Source: Collimonas sp. PA-H2 (GTDB lineage Bacteria; Pseudomonadota; Gammaproteobacteria; Burkholderiales; Burkholderiaceae_D). From it: DNA of 64,000 nt. Both the position numbers and the translations under genes were made by a program. Each line of letters opens with the position of its first letter. Within the stretch, counting starts at the first letter, position 1. The notes beneath the pieces were generated by a model, which was given only the letters and a program-made list of their open reading frames with translations, searched no databases and was not told the origin of the DNA. Below are positions 8,399 to 18,271 of the stretch, piece by piece. Location of the stretch: contig NZ_PDBX01000001.1 in assembly GCF_002564105.1 (NCBI RefSeq), positions 558,001-622,000 on the forward strand, written 5' to 3'.

Positions 8399-9787
8399 CT
8401 ACGCCGGCTTATGCCCCGTCAATGCCGCACCGGCGTTGAGGGGCAAACGCCGCGTCACCGGAATCGAGGCCATCGAGAACAGTCCGATGACGATGAAGGC
8501 TGGCCAGAAATCGCCCGCAACAATGGTCGAATGGCCTTGCAGGCGGCTGGAAAAATGCACCGCCAGGCCGCCTATCGTTACTCCCAATCCCAGGGAAATC
8601 TGCTGCACCACGCTGGCCAGGCTGGTAGCCCGGCTGACGTCGGCGCTATCCAGGTCGGCGTAAGCCATGGTGTTGAGACAGGTGAATTGCATGGAAGGGA
8701 AAAAACCGCCCAGCAAGACCACCGCCATCATCACCAGGTACGGCGTGGTCGGCGTAAACAAGCCGTACGAGGCTAGCGCCAGCCCGGCCAGCACCGCATT
8801 CCAGATCAGCACCGAACGGAAGCCGTACCGGCGCAGCACCGAGGTGCCGATGGCTTTCATGAAGATCGCGCCGAAGGCCGAAGCGCAGGTAATGGTGCCG
8901 GCATGGAAGGCATTCATGCCGAAACCGACCTGCAAGGCCAGCGGCAGCAGGAACGGCACCGCGCCAAGGCCGATGCGGAACAGCGAGCCGCCCAGCACGC
9001 TGGCGCGGAAAGTCGGGATCCGCAGCAGTCGCAAATCCAGCAGCGGAAACGGCTCACGCCGCGCGTGCAGCAGATACACATACAAGGTCAGGCCACCCGC
9101 TACGCACATGGCGAACGCCCATTCCGACGCCAGCAGTTCGCCATCGATCATCGACAGGCCCAGCATCAGCAGCGTACTACCGACCGCCGACAGCACGAAG
9201 CCCTTCATGTCGAGCGGCTGCAAATCGTCGGAACGGTAATTCTCTATGTATTTGCTGGCCAGGTACATACCCAGGATGCTGATCGGCACGTTGATCAGGA
9301 AGATCCAGCGCCAGTGGAAATAGGTAGTGATGAAGCCGCCCAGCGGCGGCCCGATCACCGGTCCCAGCTGCGATGGAATGGTCAGGTAGCTGATGGCCTT
9401 GACCAGCTCAGTGCGCGGCACCGCGCGGAAAATCACGATGCGGCCGACCGGTACCATCATGGCGCCGCCTATGCCCTGCAAGAAACGGGCGGCGACAAAT
9501 GCCGCCAGCGAGCTGGAGGCGGCGCACATCAGCGAACCGCACAGGAATACCAGGATCGCCGAACGGAACACGGTGCGCGCGCCGAAGCGGTCGGCGATCC
9601 AGCCGCTGATAGGAATGAAGACGCCAAGGCCGACCACATACGAGGTCAAGGCAAGTTTCAGGGTAAGCGGATCTTGTCCGAGGTCGTGCGCCAGCACCGG
9701 CAAAGAGGTGGCAATCACCGTCGCGTCCATGTTTTCCATGAACAGCGCACAAGCAACAATCAGCGGGATGAGGAGAGTACGTTGCAC
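8399..9787 (-). CDS. MFS multidrug exporter, DHA2 / MdtD-like
   Basis: About 462 aa, inner-membrane proton-driven drug exporter with the 13-14 helix layout of DHA2. Motif A is seen as GWIADRFGARTVF, and GGAMMVPVGR, SQLGPVIGPPLGG (motif C) and WRWIFLINVP follow, which closely track E. coli MdtD in order and length. I chose a GTG at 9787, giving 15 residues before the first helix motif MENMDATV. A TTG at 9811 would lie in the T-run of an upstream terminator and is less likely. No strong Shine-Dalgarno supports either. It is downstream of the NTF2-like gene with a terminator between them. Substrate unknown. Confidence 0.85.
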   Translation of the reverse strand: MQRTLLIPLIVACALFMENMDATVIATSLPVLAHDLGQDPLTLKLALTSYVVGLGVFIPISGWIADRFGARTVFRSAILVFLCGSLMCAASSSLAAFVAARFLQGIGGAMMVPVGRIVIFRAVPRTELVKAISYLTIPSQLGPVIGPPLGGFITTYFHWRWIFLINVPISILGMYLASKYIENYRSDDLQPLDMKGFVLSAVGSTLLMLGLSMIDGELLASEWAFAMCVAGGLTLYVYLLHARREPFPLLDLRLLRIPTFRASVLGGSLFRIGLGAVPFLLPLALQVGFGMNAFHAGTITCASAFGAIFMKAIGTSVLRRYGFRSVLIWNAVLAGLALASYGLFTPTTPYLVMMAVVLLGGFFPSMQFTCLNTMAYADLDSADVSRATSLASVVQQISLGLGVTIGGLAVHFSSRLQGHSTIVAGDFWPAFIVIGLFSMASIPVTRRLPLNAGAALTGHKPA

Positions 9788-9808
9788 TGCCGATAACCGT
9801 AGGGTAAA

Positions 9809-9843
9809 CAAAAAGACAGATGCACGCAGTGATGCATCTGTCT
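9809..9843 (-). terminator. Rho-independent terminator after the NTF2-like gene
   Basis: On the minus strand AGACAGATGCA (9843-9833) pairs perfectly with TGCATCTGTCT (9824-9814) around an 8-base loop and runs directly into TTTTTGTTT. The 11-bp stem plus T-tract is a classical intrinsic terminator. It lies 47 bp past the NTF2-like stop and directly before the MFS gene, so MFS transcription would need read-through, attenuation, or its own promoter. The 30-bp palindrome is also a plausible repressor operator. Confidence 0.75.
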
Positions 9844-9889
9844 GGCGGGTAGTTTACACCTATTTCGGAAAACCGGCAGGACAGCAGGG

Positions 9890-10258
9890 TCAGGCCGGCT
9901 TGCGCTGGCCCGGATCGTAGTAAAACTGTTCTTCCGCAATCTTGTCGCCGCGCCAGACCTGGTAGGCGATTTCATCTTGCCGGAAACTGCGGCCGTCCGG
10001 CAGTTCGATCTCGAACAGCCAGTTGATGGCGACGCGGTCGCCGTCGATCAGGAAGGATTTGACCGCCAGCGTGCGGATTTCCTTGACCGCCGACATTGCC
10101 TTTTGTTCGCCCGCCATCAGCAACTGCATTCCCTTGCGCGGCGGCTCCTGGTTTTCCTGCATGGAGGCGTCTTCGGTATAAAACTCCTCGATCGCTTCCA
10201 CGTATTTGCCTTGCACAACCAGTTTTATAAAACTTTCAACACGTTCTCGATTTGGCAT
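9890..10258 (-). CDS. SnoaL/NTF2-like family protein
   Basis: 122 aa with the alpha+beta cone pattern of NTF2-like proteins: N-terminal helix 'VESFIKLVVQGKYVEAIEEFYTED', then 'ASMQENQEPPRKGMQ' and C-terminal strands with 'DEIAYQVWRGDKIAEEQFYYDP'. These are small ligand-binding or isomerase/cyclase folds; the substrate cannot be told. No signal peptide. A GC-poor 44-bp gap separates it from the cupin gene upstream, with which it may be cotranscribed. It is followed by an intrinsic terminator. Confidence 0.75.
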   Translation of the reverse strand: MPNRERVESFIKLVVQGKYVEAIEEFYTEDASMQENQEPPRKGMQLLMAGEQKAMSAVKEIRTLAVKSFLIDGDRVAINWLFEIELPDGRSFRQDEIAYQVWRGDKIAEEQFYYDPGQRKPA

Positions 10259-10302
10259 GAATTGATCCTGTGATGGTGTGTGGTTGAAGCACTATACACA
10301 AT

Positions 10303-10815
10303 TCAGAAAGGACCGTTTGACTGCCGCAATTTGTCGGGCAAGCCGTCATGAGGACCGAGTGGATCCTGCGGTGCATCGCTCCAGTACTGGCTGCCGATCG
10401 CGGCGTTGCGCGCCGGATGCAAAGGATAGATTACCTGGTTGTCGGCGCGGAAGCACTCGCCCACCACCAGCAGCCGCACATCGGTTTCGGTGTTATTGAT
10501 GAAGGTATGCGCGAGGCCGGTGCCGGTAGCGAAACCGACGCCGTCGCCCGGCGCCAGCCGGTGCAGATGACCGTCCAGCCATACGTCTGGCGTGCCTTCG
10601 ATCACATAGGCGAATTCTTCCTCGGTCTTCTCTGCGTGCGGCCAGGAAGTACGGCGGCCGGGCGGCAGCACCTCATGGTGGATCCCTATCCTTTTCAAGC
10701 CGAAGCTGCGGCCGAACGGCGAACCGATGGACATCAGCTCAGCGCTGTCGGGATAGTGCGAATCGTCCGCGCCTTTAATCTCTTGCCAGTTCTTTATACA
10801 CTCCGGTCGCGCCAT
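10303..10815 (-). CDS. cupin-domain protein
   Basis: 170 aa. The conserved cupin barrel is visible: 'GIHHEVLPPGRRTSWPHAEKTEEEF' holds the first-motif His/Glu metal ligands, and 'LAPGDGVGFATGTGLAHTF' the second motif with its His. It is a single-domain, cytoplasmic, probably metal-dependent protein; similar proteins are annotated only as cupins, so I give no reaction. The start is 27 bp after kdpE ends, on the same strand, so it may be read from the kdp transcript, though no functional link to potassium is obvious. Confidence 0.8.
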   Translation of the reverse strand: MARPECIKNWQEIKGADDSHYPDSAELMSIGSPFGRSFGLKRIGIHHEVLPPGRRTSWPHAEKTEEEFAYVIEGTPDVWLDGHLHRLAPGDGVGFATGTGLAHTFINNTETDVRLLVVGECFRADNQVIYPLHPARNAAIGSQYWSDAPQDPLGPHDGLPDKLRQSNGPF

Positions 10816-10842
10816 GTTCGTCTCCGCTCGTTTACATTGATT

Positions 10843-11544
10843 TCATTGGGAAAGCAGGATGCGGTAGCCAACCGCGGTCTCGGTCAGCAAATGCTTGGGC
10901 TGGGCCGGATCGTCTTCCAGTTTCTGCCGCAAGTGTCCCATATAAATCCGCAGGTAGTGGCCGCTCTCGGAATGCGACGGTCCCCATACTTCTTTCAGCA
11001 ATTGCGGGTTGGTCACCACCCGTCCTGCATTGGCGACCAGCACCGTCAGCAGGCGGTACTCGGTCGGCGTCAGGTGCACCGGCTGCTGCGCCTTGGTGAC
11101 CAGCCGCGCCTGCAAATCCAGCGTGACGTCGCCAAAGCGGATCAGGCCGTCGTCGCCGGCCAGCGGCTGGTGCTGCCGGCGCAGCGTGGCGCGCACCCGC
11201 GCCAGCAGCTCGCCGACGCCAAACGGCTTGCTCAGGTAATCGTCGGCGCCTGCATCCAGCGCCTTGATCTTGTCGGCTTCATTGCCCCGCGCCGACAGCA
11301 CGATGATGGGTACGCGCGACCATTTCCTGACATCCAGGATGAAATCGACGCCGTCGCCATCCGGCAAGCCGAGGTCGAGAATCACCAGGTTGGGCTTGCG
11401 GGTGCCGCAATCTATCAGGCCCCGCTGCATGGTCTGCGCCTCAAAGATCTGCCAGCCTTCATCTTCCAGCGCAGCGCGCACAAAGCGCCGTATCTGCGGT
11501 TCGTCTTCGACCAGTAATGCGATCGGGGTTGGTTGCGTCGTCAT
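10843..11544 (-). CDS. kdpE: KdpE, OmpR-family response regulator of potassium uptake
   Basis: 233 aa. The receiver domain has the acidic pair EDE near residue 15, the phosphoacceptor Asp in LVILDLGLPDGDG (near 57) and the conserved Lys in DYLSKPFG. The C-terminal winged helix (about 130-230) has 'VHLTPTEYRLLTVLVANAGRVV' and ends 'TETAVGYRI'. Activated by KdpD under potassium limitation, it turns on the kdp operon. Its ATG overlaps the kdpD stop (ATGA), so the sensor and regulator are coupled. A phased repeat upstream of the operon (20345-20392) is its likely target. Confidence 0.96.
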   Translation of the reverse strand: MTTQPTPIALLVEDEPQIRRFVRAALEDEGWQIFEAQTMQRGLIDCGTRKPNLVILDLGLPDGDGVDFILDVRKWSRVPIIVLSARGNEADKIKALDAGADDYLSKPFGVGELLARVRATLRRQHQPLAGDDGLIRFGDVTLDLQARLVTKAQQPVHLTPTEYRLLTVLVANAGRVVTNPQLLKEVWGPSHSESGHYLRIYMGHLRQKLEDDPAQPKHLLTETAVGYRILLSQ

Positions 11545-14333
11545 GTTTTCTCCGTATTGCCTGTATTGCCGATGCCATTGCCTGCTACATCCATCCTGAG
11601 CTCATGCTCTTCCAGATCGGGCATGCTGGGCGGTGTCCCGAGCGGGATGGTAAAGATGAACTCGGCGCCGACGCCATGGGCGCCGCGGGCGTGGATGGTG
11701 CCGCCGTGCGCTTCCACGATCGCACGGCAGATCGCCAGTCCCAAACCGACGCCGGGCTTGGCCGATTCGCGCTCGCCGCGCGTGAATTTCTCGAATATGG
11801 CGTCTTCCATGCCGCTGGGTAGCCCGGGGCCGTCATCCGATACCGTGACCGCCAGCAAGCGCCCATTCACCACCGCCGCCAACACGATATGCGAACCGGG
11901 CGGCGTGTACTTGGCGGCGTTTTCCAGCAGGTTGCACAGCACGCGCTCAATCAAGACCGCGTCGAAGCGGATCAGCGGCAGCTCATGCGACACCCGGATT
12001 TCTGTCTGATGCCCCAGCAATACCGAACCGCTGGCGCGCAGCGCACTGCCGACCACCTCTTCAAACGGTTGCCATTGCAGGTTCAGCTTCACCTCGCCGC
12101 TCTGGATCCTGGCCATGTCCAGCAGATTGGTGACCAGCGCGCTCATGCGCAGCATCTCGCTGTGCAGCGCGCCGGCCAGCAGCTGCTGGTTTTCCTGCAG
12201 CGGCGGCTTCGACAGCACCAGCGATTCGGATAAGCCGATCAGCGCCGTCAAAGGCGTGCGCAAATCGTGCGACAGCGCCGACAGCAGTGAATTGCGCAAG
12301 CGCTCCGATTCCATCCGCACCAGCGCGTCCTGCGCCACTTCGACATAGTGCACCCGTTCCAGCGCAATCGCAGTCAGGGTGGCGAAGGTATACAGCTGTT
12401 GCTGCTGCTCCGGGATCAGGATCCAGCGCCGGCTGTGCGGCAGGATCGCCAGCACGCCGCGGGTGCGCATCGGCGCCACCAGCGGCAGATACAGGTAATT
12501 ACTGGCCGGCAGCGTATCGGTGCCGATGCCGGCGCTGCTGGCATTGTCGAAGGCCCATTGGGCGATGCCCATGTCGAGCGCGGCGGCGACATTGACAACC
12601 TCCTCCGGAATCGCCGCCGGCAACTGCAAGCGGCCGGCATCGTCCGGTATCAGCAGCAAGGTCTTGGCCTGGAAACTGCGCTGCAGGAACTGGCGGCTGG
12701 TTTCAAATATCTGTTCGGTTTGCAAGACACCCGACAAGGCGCGGGCGAATTCGAATAAGGCGCGCGAACGCGCTTCACGATCAGAGGCAATGCGAGCCTG
12801 GTAGCGCAGACCGGTGGTCAGATGGGTGATCGTCAAACCCACCGCCAGCATCACGCCGAAGGTCAGCAGGTACTGGAAATCGCTGACGGCGAAGGAAAAG
12901 CGCGGCGGCACGAAAAAGAAATCGAAGGAAGCAATGCTCAGCAGCGCCACGAAAATCGCCGGCCCGCGGCCGTAGCGGATGGCGATCAGCACCTCAGCCA
13001 GCAGATACAGCATGACGATGTTGGCGAGGTCGAAAAACGGCAGTATCGGCGTCGCCAGCAAGGTGACCAATGCGCATACGCCGAGCGCCCAGCCGTAGCC
13101 CCACCATTCGATCCGGCTTTGCTTGGGCAGGTGGCGTGGAAAACTGCGGCCGGCGGCATCCTCTGCCTTGGCCGCCGCGCTGGCCGGCGGCACGCCGATT
13201 TCGATCAGGTCGATATCGCTGGCCTGAGCTGCGATGCGCGCGGCGTGATTCGGCTGCCAGGGAAACTGGCGCTGGCTGCGGCCGATGATGATCTTGGAAA
13301 AATTGTGGCTGCGCGCATAGCCTGCCATGACACCGGCGACATCGTTGCCCGCCAATACTGCCGTAGTGGCGCCCAGGTCCTGCGCCAGCTTGAGCGTCTT
13401 CAGGATGCGCTCGCGCCTGGCCGAGGGCAGCCGCTGTAATTTCGGCGTTTCGACATAGATCGCATGCCATTCGGCATTCAGCTGGGTCGCCAGCCGGGCC
13501 GTGCTGCGTATCACATGTTCCGCGTTGGGAGATGGTCCGACGCAGGCCAGCAGCGCGGCATCGGTTTGCCACACCGCGCCTATCGATTTTTCGATGCGAT
13601 AAGCCTGGACATCGCCCTGCAAGCGGTCGGCAGTGCGGCGCAAGGCCAGTTCGCGCAAGGCGATCAGATTGCCCTTGCGGAAAAAATTGCGCGAAGCGCG
13701 TTCGGCCTGCGGCAGCTTGTATACCTTGCCGAGCTTGAGCCGGTTGAGCAGCTCATCGGCCGGCAAATCCACCAGCACCACTTCGTCGGCCGCATCGAAT
13801 ACCGTATCCGGCAGGGTTTCCGCCACCCGGATGCCGGTGATGCCCCCCACTACGTCGTTCAGGCTTTCCAGATGCTGGACGTTCAGCGTGGTGAAAACGT
13901 CGATGCCGGCGTTCAGCAGTTCTTCCACATCCTGCCAGCGTTTTGGATGGCGCGAACCGGAAGCGTTGGAATGGGCTAGCTCGTCGACCAGGATCAGCGA
14001 CGGCTTGCGCTGCAGCGCCGCGTCCAGGTCGAATTCCGGCAGCTGCTTGTCGCGGTATTCCACCTGCTTGAGCGGCAGCAGCTCCAGGCCGTTCAGCAAG
14101 GCCGCAGTTTCCGCCCTGCCGTGGCTCTCGATAACCCCGGCCAATACCTCGCGCCCCTCGCTATGCAATTTATGCGCCGCGCTGAGCATGGCGTAGGTTT
14201 TGCCGACGCCGGCGGAAGCGCCGAAATAGATGCGCAACTTACCGCGTCCGGCCAGACTCTCCTGCACCTGCAGTTGCGCCAGCAAAGCGTCCGGATCGGG
14301 ACGCAGGTCGCCGTTTGAATTGGGTGAGGACAT
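11541..14333 (-). CDS. kdpD: KdpD, sensor histidine kinase for potassium / turgor
   Basis: About 930 aa. The N-terminal KdpD domain begins 'LRPDPDALLAQL' and holds a Walker A GASAGVGKT and Walker B LILVDELAHSN. A USP-like domain follows, then four transmembrane helices, a GAF-like region, the phosphoacceptor His in ALSHDLRTPLTAL, and the ATPase N-box NLLENAAKYTPPG with DDGPGLPSG and GVGLGLAICRAI. This is the full canonical architecture. I chose ATG 14333 because it places LRPDPD at the usual distance; an in-frame ATG at 14411 would add 26 residues of no family similarity. No good Shine-Dalgarno supports either. It lies about 200 bp after the TorF-like porin. Confidence 0.95.
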   Translation of the reverse strand: MSSPNSNGDLRPDPDALLAQLQVQESLAGRGKLRIYFGASAGVGKTYAMLSAAHKLHSEGREVLAGVIESHGRAETAALLNGLELLPLKQVEYRDKQLPEFDLDAALQRKPSLILVDELAHSNASGSRHPKRWQDVEELLNAGIDVFTTLNVQHLESLNDVVGGITGIRVAETLPDTVFDAADEVVLVDLPADELLNRLKLGKVYKLPQAERASRNFFRKGNLIALRELALRRTADRLQGDVQAYRIEKSIGAVWQTDAALLACVGPSPNAEHVIRSTARLATQLNAEWHAIYVETPKLQRLPSARRERILKTLKLAQDLGATTAVLAGNDVAGVMAGYARSHNFSKIIIGRSQRQFPWQPNHAARIAAQASDIDLIEIGVPPASAAAKAEDAAGRSFPRHLPKQSRIEWWGYGWALGVCALVTLLATPILPFFDLANIVMLYLLAEVLIAIRYGRGPAIFVALLSIASFDFFFVPPRFSFAVSDFQYLLTFGVMLAVGLTITHLTTGLRYQARIASDREARSRALFEFARALSGVLQTEQIFETSRQFLQRSFQAKTLLLIPDDAGRLQLPAAIPEEVVNVAAALDMGIAQWAFDNASSAGIGTDTLPASNYLYLPLVAPMRTRGVLAILPHSRRWILIPEQQQQLYTFATLTAIALERVHYVEVAQDALVRMESERLRNSLLSALSHDLRTPLTALIGLSESLVLSKPPLQENQQLLAGALHSEMLRMSALVTNLLDMARIQSGEVKLNLQWQPFEEVVGSALRASGSVLLGHQTEIRVSHELPLIRFDAVLIERVLCNLLENAAKYTPPGSHIVLAAVVNGRLLAVTVSDDGPGLPSGMEDAIFEKFTRGERESAKPGVGLGLAICRAIVEAHGGTIHARGAHGVGAEFIFTIPLGTPPSMPDLEEHELRMDVAGNGIGNTGNTEKT

Positions 14334-14531
14334 ATGCTTAACTGAGGATCCGGTAGGAGCTGCCGTTGTATGGGACAACTGATTTGTACGCCAATTGTAG
14401 ATTGAATTCATCTGCCGTCGCCACTATCGCATGCTATTTCAAGTTCCTGCCCGGTGGCGGCCACAAATGGCAACGACCGGAAGGTTTTACCCTTGTCGGC
14501 CACTGCTGCAGGAACAGCCAAGCAACAATAT

Positions 14532-15284
14532 TTAGAATGTCTTTGTCGCTGCGATCACCAATGCAGTCTTGCCCAGGTTTTTACGGTCAGGCGACGGTCC
14601 GACATAATTCTTGGTGTCGGTGCCGATCACGGCAACGCTGCCGGACAGGAAGCCGAAATCCTTGGTCAGGCCGACTTTCCAGTCGGTATAGCTGGACGCC
14701 GAATAGTTCTTCACGGTTTGATGGCCGGCATGCAGGTTGACCGTATAGCCATTAGTCACATCGATATTGGCGCCGATATCCAGGTAGCCGCTGTTCTTGC
14801 TGTCGGCGAAGCCGAACAGATTGGTCACAGACTGCGAATACTTGACGTAGGCTGGGCCGTAGCCGATCTGACCGTAGAGCTCAGTCGTATCGGCGTTCGG
14901 ATGCAAATCGTTGGATGGATAAACGTAGGTGAGCACACCGAAATCATAGCTCAGGTCTTGCGTGAAATTACCCTTCTTGCCGGCATAGATATCCCATTCG
15001 ATATTGCCGCTGCCGCCGCTATCCTTGATCCATTTCAGCGTCGACAACCAGGTGCCGACATAGATGCCGGTCGGGTTGTTGCTGTAGTCGGCGCCGCCTT
15101 GCAGCGCCGGCTTCAGGCGCGTTTGCGAAATGCCGCGGAAGCGATAGTCGGATACCAGGCTGGCGTTGAATGTCAACGCGTTGTCGGGAACCATGGCCGC
15201 CTCTTCTGCCTGCGAGCAGTTTGCGGTAAAGGCAGTCACGCCGATGACAGTCATCAGGCCAGCGAAATAGAGTATTTTCTTCAT
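14532..15284 (-). CDS. TorF-family putative porin inside the kdp cluster
   Basis: About 250 aa starting MKKILYFAGLMTV, a signal peptide ending near SQAEEA. A GGA precedes this ATG by about 8 bases; an in-frame ATG at 15302 is less likely. 'NASLVSDYRFRGISQTRLKPALQGG' is the hallmark of the TorF/Gcw_chp outer-membrane family, and alternating polar and aromatic beta-strands continue to a final Phe (TKTF), as in outer-membrane barrels. Gene order kdpC, this gene, kdpD suggests that it supplies outer-membrane passage when potassium is scarce. That role is an inference; the porin function of the family is itself only putative. Confidence 0.85.
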   Translation of the reverse strand: MKKILYFAGLMTVIGVTAFTANCSQAEEAAMVPDNALTFNASLVSDYRFRGISQTRLKPALQGGADYSNNPTGIYVGTWLSTLKWIKDSGGSGNIEWDIYAGKKGNFTQDLSYDFGVLTYVYPSNDLHPNADTTELYGQIGYGPAYVKYSQSVTNLFGFADSKNSGYLDIGANIDVTNGYTVNLHAGHQTVKNYSASSYTDWKVGLTKDFGFLSGSVAVIGTDTKNYVGPSPDRKNLGKTALVIAATKTF

Positions 15285-15423
15285 GAGTTCCAAGTGAAAC
15301 AAAAGGTAGTGTGACGATGTTGTATTTCAATTTTCGAGAGATAGAGACGTACAGAAGCTGACCGTACTATGTACGGCCAGTCCTCCAAGCCACTATCACT
15401 CTAGGTTGAAACGGGGGTGAAAC

Positions 15424-16095
15424 TTAGTTTGCAGCCGGATGCTGCCGATCCAGCGCCAGGTTCAATGCCATGACATTGACGCGCGGCTCGCCGAGGAAGC
15501 CCAGGCTGCGCTGCATTTGCAGGCTGGCGATCAGGCTGCGCACGGTGTCGACGTCGAGCTTGCGCTCGCGTGCCACGCGGTCGGCCTGGTAGTAGGCGGC
15601 GGCCAGGCTGATCTCAGGGTCGAGGCCACTGGCGGAGGCAGTCACCAGGTCCACCGGAATCGGCAGCGTGTTGCTAGGATCAGCCGCCTTGAGGGCGTCG
15701 ACCCGGCCTTTGACGGCGTCGATCAGGGCCGGATTGCTCGGACCGAAGTTGGAGCCGCCGGAAGACTGGGCGTTGTAAGGCATCGGGCTGGTGGCCGACA
15801 AGCGTCCCCAGAAATAGTTGGGGGCGGAAAACTCCTGGCCGATCAGGCGCGAACCGATCAGCTTGCCATCGTGCATGATCAGGCTGCCGGCAGCCTGGTC
15901 CGGGAACACAGCCTTGCCGATGCCGGTCACGGCCAGCGGATAGATCACGCCGCACAGGACGGTCAGGCCGACGAACAGCACCAGTGCCGGACGCAATACG
16001 CCTTGCGAGGTAGCTTTCGAATTGACGGCCAGTTTTGCAGGTGGCAGTGTTGTTGCAGAAGATGTTGTAGATGCGGTAGATGCAGCGGATTTCAT
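15424..16095 (-). CDS. kdpC: KdpC, potassium-transporting ATPase subunit C
   Basis: 223 aa. A Ser/Thr/Ala-rich N-terminal extension (about 30 residues) precedes one transmembrane helix ('[26 protein letters not shown]'). The periplasmic domain has '[22 protein letters not shown]', '[25 protein letters not shown]' and '[15 protein letters not shown]', all standard for KdpC. It stabilises the KdpFABC complex. The N-terminus is longer than in E. coli KdpC (190 aa). It follows kdpB by 14 bp. Confidence 0.97.
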   Translation of the reverse strand: MKSAASTASTTSSATTLPPAKLAVNSKATSQGVLRPALVLFVGLTVLCGVIYPLAVTGIGKAVFPDQAAGSLIMHDGKLIGSRLIGQEFSAPNYFWGRLSATSPMPYNAQSSGGSNFGPSNPALIDAVKGRVDALKAADPSNTLPIPVDLVTASASGLDPEISLAAAYYQADRVARERKLDVDTVRSLIASLQMQRSLGFLGEPRVNVMALNLALDRQHPAAN

Positions 16096-16109
16096 TTCTA
16101 TACTCCTAA

Positions 16110-18200
16110 TTACACCAGGTGCATGACCGACAGGATCATGTCAATCAGCTTGATACCGATAAAGGGCAAGACGATGCCGCCCAGGCCATAGATCAGCAGA
16201 TTGCGGCGCAGCAGCGATGCAGCGCCGACAGCGCGGTAGCGCACCCCTTTCAATGCCAGCGGAATCAGCAGCACGATGATCAGGGCGTTGAAAATAACCG
16301 CGGACATGATCGCCGACGACGGGCTGGCCAGATGCATCACGTTCAGCGCCGCCAGCTGCGGATAAGTCGTGATGAAGGCGGCCGGGATGATCGCGAAGTA
16401 CTTGGCGATATCGTTGGCGATCGAGAAAGTCGACAAGGCGCCGCGCGTCATCAGCATCTGCTTGCCGATCTCGACGATCTCCAGCAGCTTGGTCGGGTTG
16501 GAATCCAGATCGACCATGTTGCCGGCTTCCTTCGCCGCCTGGGTGCCGCTGTTCATCGCCACCGCCACGTCAGCCTGCGCCAGCGCCGGTGCATCGTTGG
16601 TGCCGTCGCCGGTCATCGCCACCAGCCGGCCTTCCGACTGATAGCTACGGATCAGTTTCAGCTTGTCTTCCGGCGTCGCTTCCGCCAGGAAGTCATCGAC
16701 CCCGGCTTCCGCTGCAATCGAGGCTGCAGTCAGACGGTTGTCGCCAGTGATCATGACAGTCTTGATGCCCATCCGGCGCAGTTCGGCGAATCGTTCCTTG
16801 ATGCCGCCCTTGACGATGTCTTTCAGCTCGACCACACCCATCACCACGCCTTCGTCCACCACTACCAGCGGCGTACTGCCGCGGCGGGCGACGTCGTCGA
16901 CGTTATGCGCCACTTCGACCGGAAACGGATGGCCCAGCTCGGTCATGTAGTTCTTCAGCGCTTCCGACGAACCCTTGCGGATGGCGCGAATTTTGCCGGC
17001 GTCGCCGATATCGATGCCGCTCATGCGCGTTTGCGCGGTGAACGGCACGAAGGTGGCGTGCAGGGAATTCATCTCGCGTTCGCGGATGTTGAAACGCTGC
17101 TTGGCCAGCACCACGATGCTGCGGCCTTCCGGCGTTTCATCGGCCAGCGAGGCCAATTGGGCGACATCTGCCAGCTGCTGCTCGGTGATGCCTGGCGCCG
17201 GAATGAAGGCCGATGCCTGGCGGTTGCCGAGGGTGATGGTGCCGGTCTTGTCCAGCAACAGCACGTCGACGTCGCCGGCAGCTTCCACTGCGCGGCCGGA
17301 GGTAGCGATCACGTTGGCTTGCATCATGCGGCTCATGCCAGCCACGCCGATGGCGGACAACAAGGCGCCGATGGTGGTCGGAATCAGACATACCAGCAAA
17401 GCCACCAATACCGTGATGGTGATCGGCGTACCGAACTTGGCGGCGGCCACGCTGAACAGCGAAAACGGCAGCAGCGTCACGGTCACCAGCAGGAACACGA
17501 TGGTCAGCGCCACCAGCAAGATGGTCAGGGCGATTTCGTTAGGTGTTTTTTGGCGCTTGGCGCTTTCCACCATCGAGATCATGCGGTCCAGGAAGGCTTC
17601 GCCTGGATTGACACTGACCCGCACCACCAGCCAGTCGGACAGGATCCGGGTGCCGCCGGTGACGGCGGAAAAGTCACCGCCGGATTCACGGATTACAGGC
17701 GCGGATTCGCCGGTGATCGCGCTTTCGTCTACCGAGGCCACGCCTTCGATGACTTCACCGTCGACCGGGATGACGTCACCCGCTTCCACCAGCACTACAT
17801 CACCCTTGCGCAGGTTGCTGGCCGGGGTTGCCGACCAGTTGCTCAGCGCGCCCTTGGACTTGCTGTTGGCTTCCAGCTTTTTAGCGGAAACGGTTTGCTT
17901 CAAGGCGCGCAGCGATTCCGCCTGCGCCTTGCTGCGGCCCTCTGCCAGCGCTTCGGCAAAATTGGCGAACAGGACGGTGAACCAGAGCCACACCGAAATC
18001 GCCAGGATGAAGCCGGCACTGGCCTCGCCCTTGCCGGTCAGGGCCTGGAAATACAATAAGGTGGTCAGGATACTGCCGACATAGACCACGAACATGACCG
18101 GGTTGCGCAATTGCGTTTGCGGCGCCAGCTTTTTGAACGATGCGACGATGGCCGGGCCCATCAGCGCGGAATCGAAGAGCGTCAGATTGGTGCGAGACAT
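16110..18200 (-). CDS. kdpB: KdpB, P-type ATPase catalytic subunit
   Basis: 696 aa inner-membrane P-type ATPase that energises KdpFABC. Visible are the actuator motif [11 protein letters not shown] (the TGES serine that can be inhibited by phosphorylation is present), the phosphorylation loop [12 protein letters not shown], the nucleotide-domain segment and the hinge motif [15 protein letters not shown]. Membrane helices include '[21 protein letters not shown]'. The length is normal and no key residue is missing. It sits 71 bp after kdpA. Confidence 0.98.
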   Translation of the reverse strand: MSRTNLTLFDSALMGPAIVASFKKLAPQTQLRNPVMFVVYVGSILTTLLYFQALTGKGEASAGFILAISVWLWFTVLFANFAEALAEGRSKAQAESLRALKQTVSAKKLEANSKSKGALSNWSATPASNLRKGDVVLVEAGDVIPVDGEVIEGVASVDESAITGESAPVIRESGGDFSAVTGGTRILSDWLVVRVSVNPGEAFLDRMISMVESAKRQKTPNEIALTILLVALTIVFLLVTVTLLPFSLFSVAAAKFGTPITITVLVALLVCLIPTTIGALLSAIGVAGMSRMMQANVIATSGRAVEAAGDVDVLLLDKTGTITLGNRQASAFIPAPGITEQQLADVAQLASLADETPEGRSIVVLAKQRFNIREREMNSLHATFVPFTAQTRMSGIDIGDAGKIRAIRKGSSEALKNYMTELGHPFPVEVAHNVDDVARRGSTPLVVVDEGVVMGVVELKDIVKGGIKERFAELRRMGIKTVMITGDNRLTAASIAAEAGVDDFLAEATPEDKLKLIRSYQSEGRLVAMTGDGTNDAPALAQADVAVAMNSGTQAAKEAGNMVDLDSNPTKLLEIVEIGKQMLMTRGALSTFSIANDIAKYFAIIPAAFITTYPQLAALNVMHLASPSSAIMSAVIFNALIIVLLIPLALKGVRYRAVGAASLLRRNLLIYGLGGIVLPFIGIKLIDMILSVMHLV

Positions 18201-18271
18201 GATGTTTTTCTACTTTCGTTTGAAATTATTCTGTAAACCCGGGGTGGGCCATGAGACCCACCCCATCCGGC

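Noticed and set aside
10303..10815. The cupin gene as a member of the potassium system
   Set aside because: It is only 27 bp from kdpE on the same strand, but nothing in its sequence indicates a potassium role; read-through is enough to explain the closeness.
14334..14411. N-terminal extension of KdpD by 26 residues
   Set aside because: Open frame with ATG 14411, but the extra residues have no likeness to KdpD and the internal ATG places the LRPDPD motif correctly.
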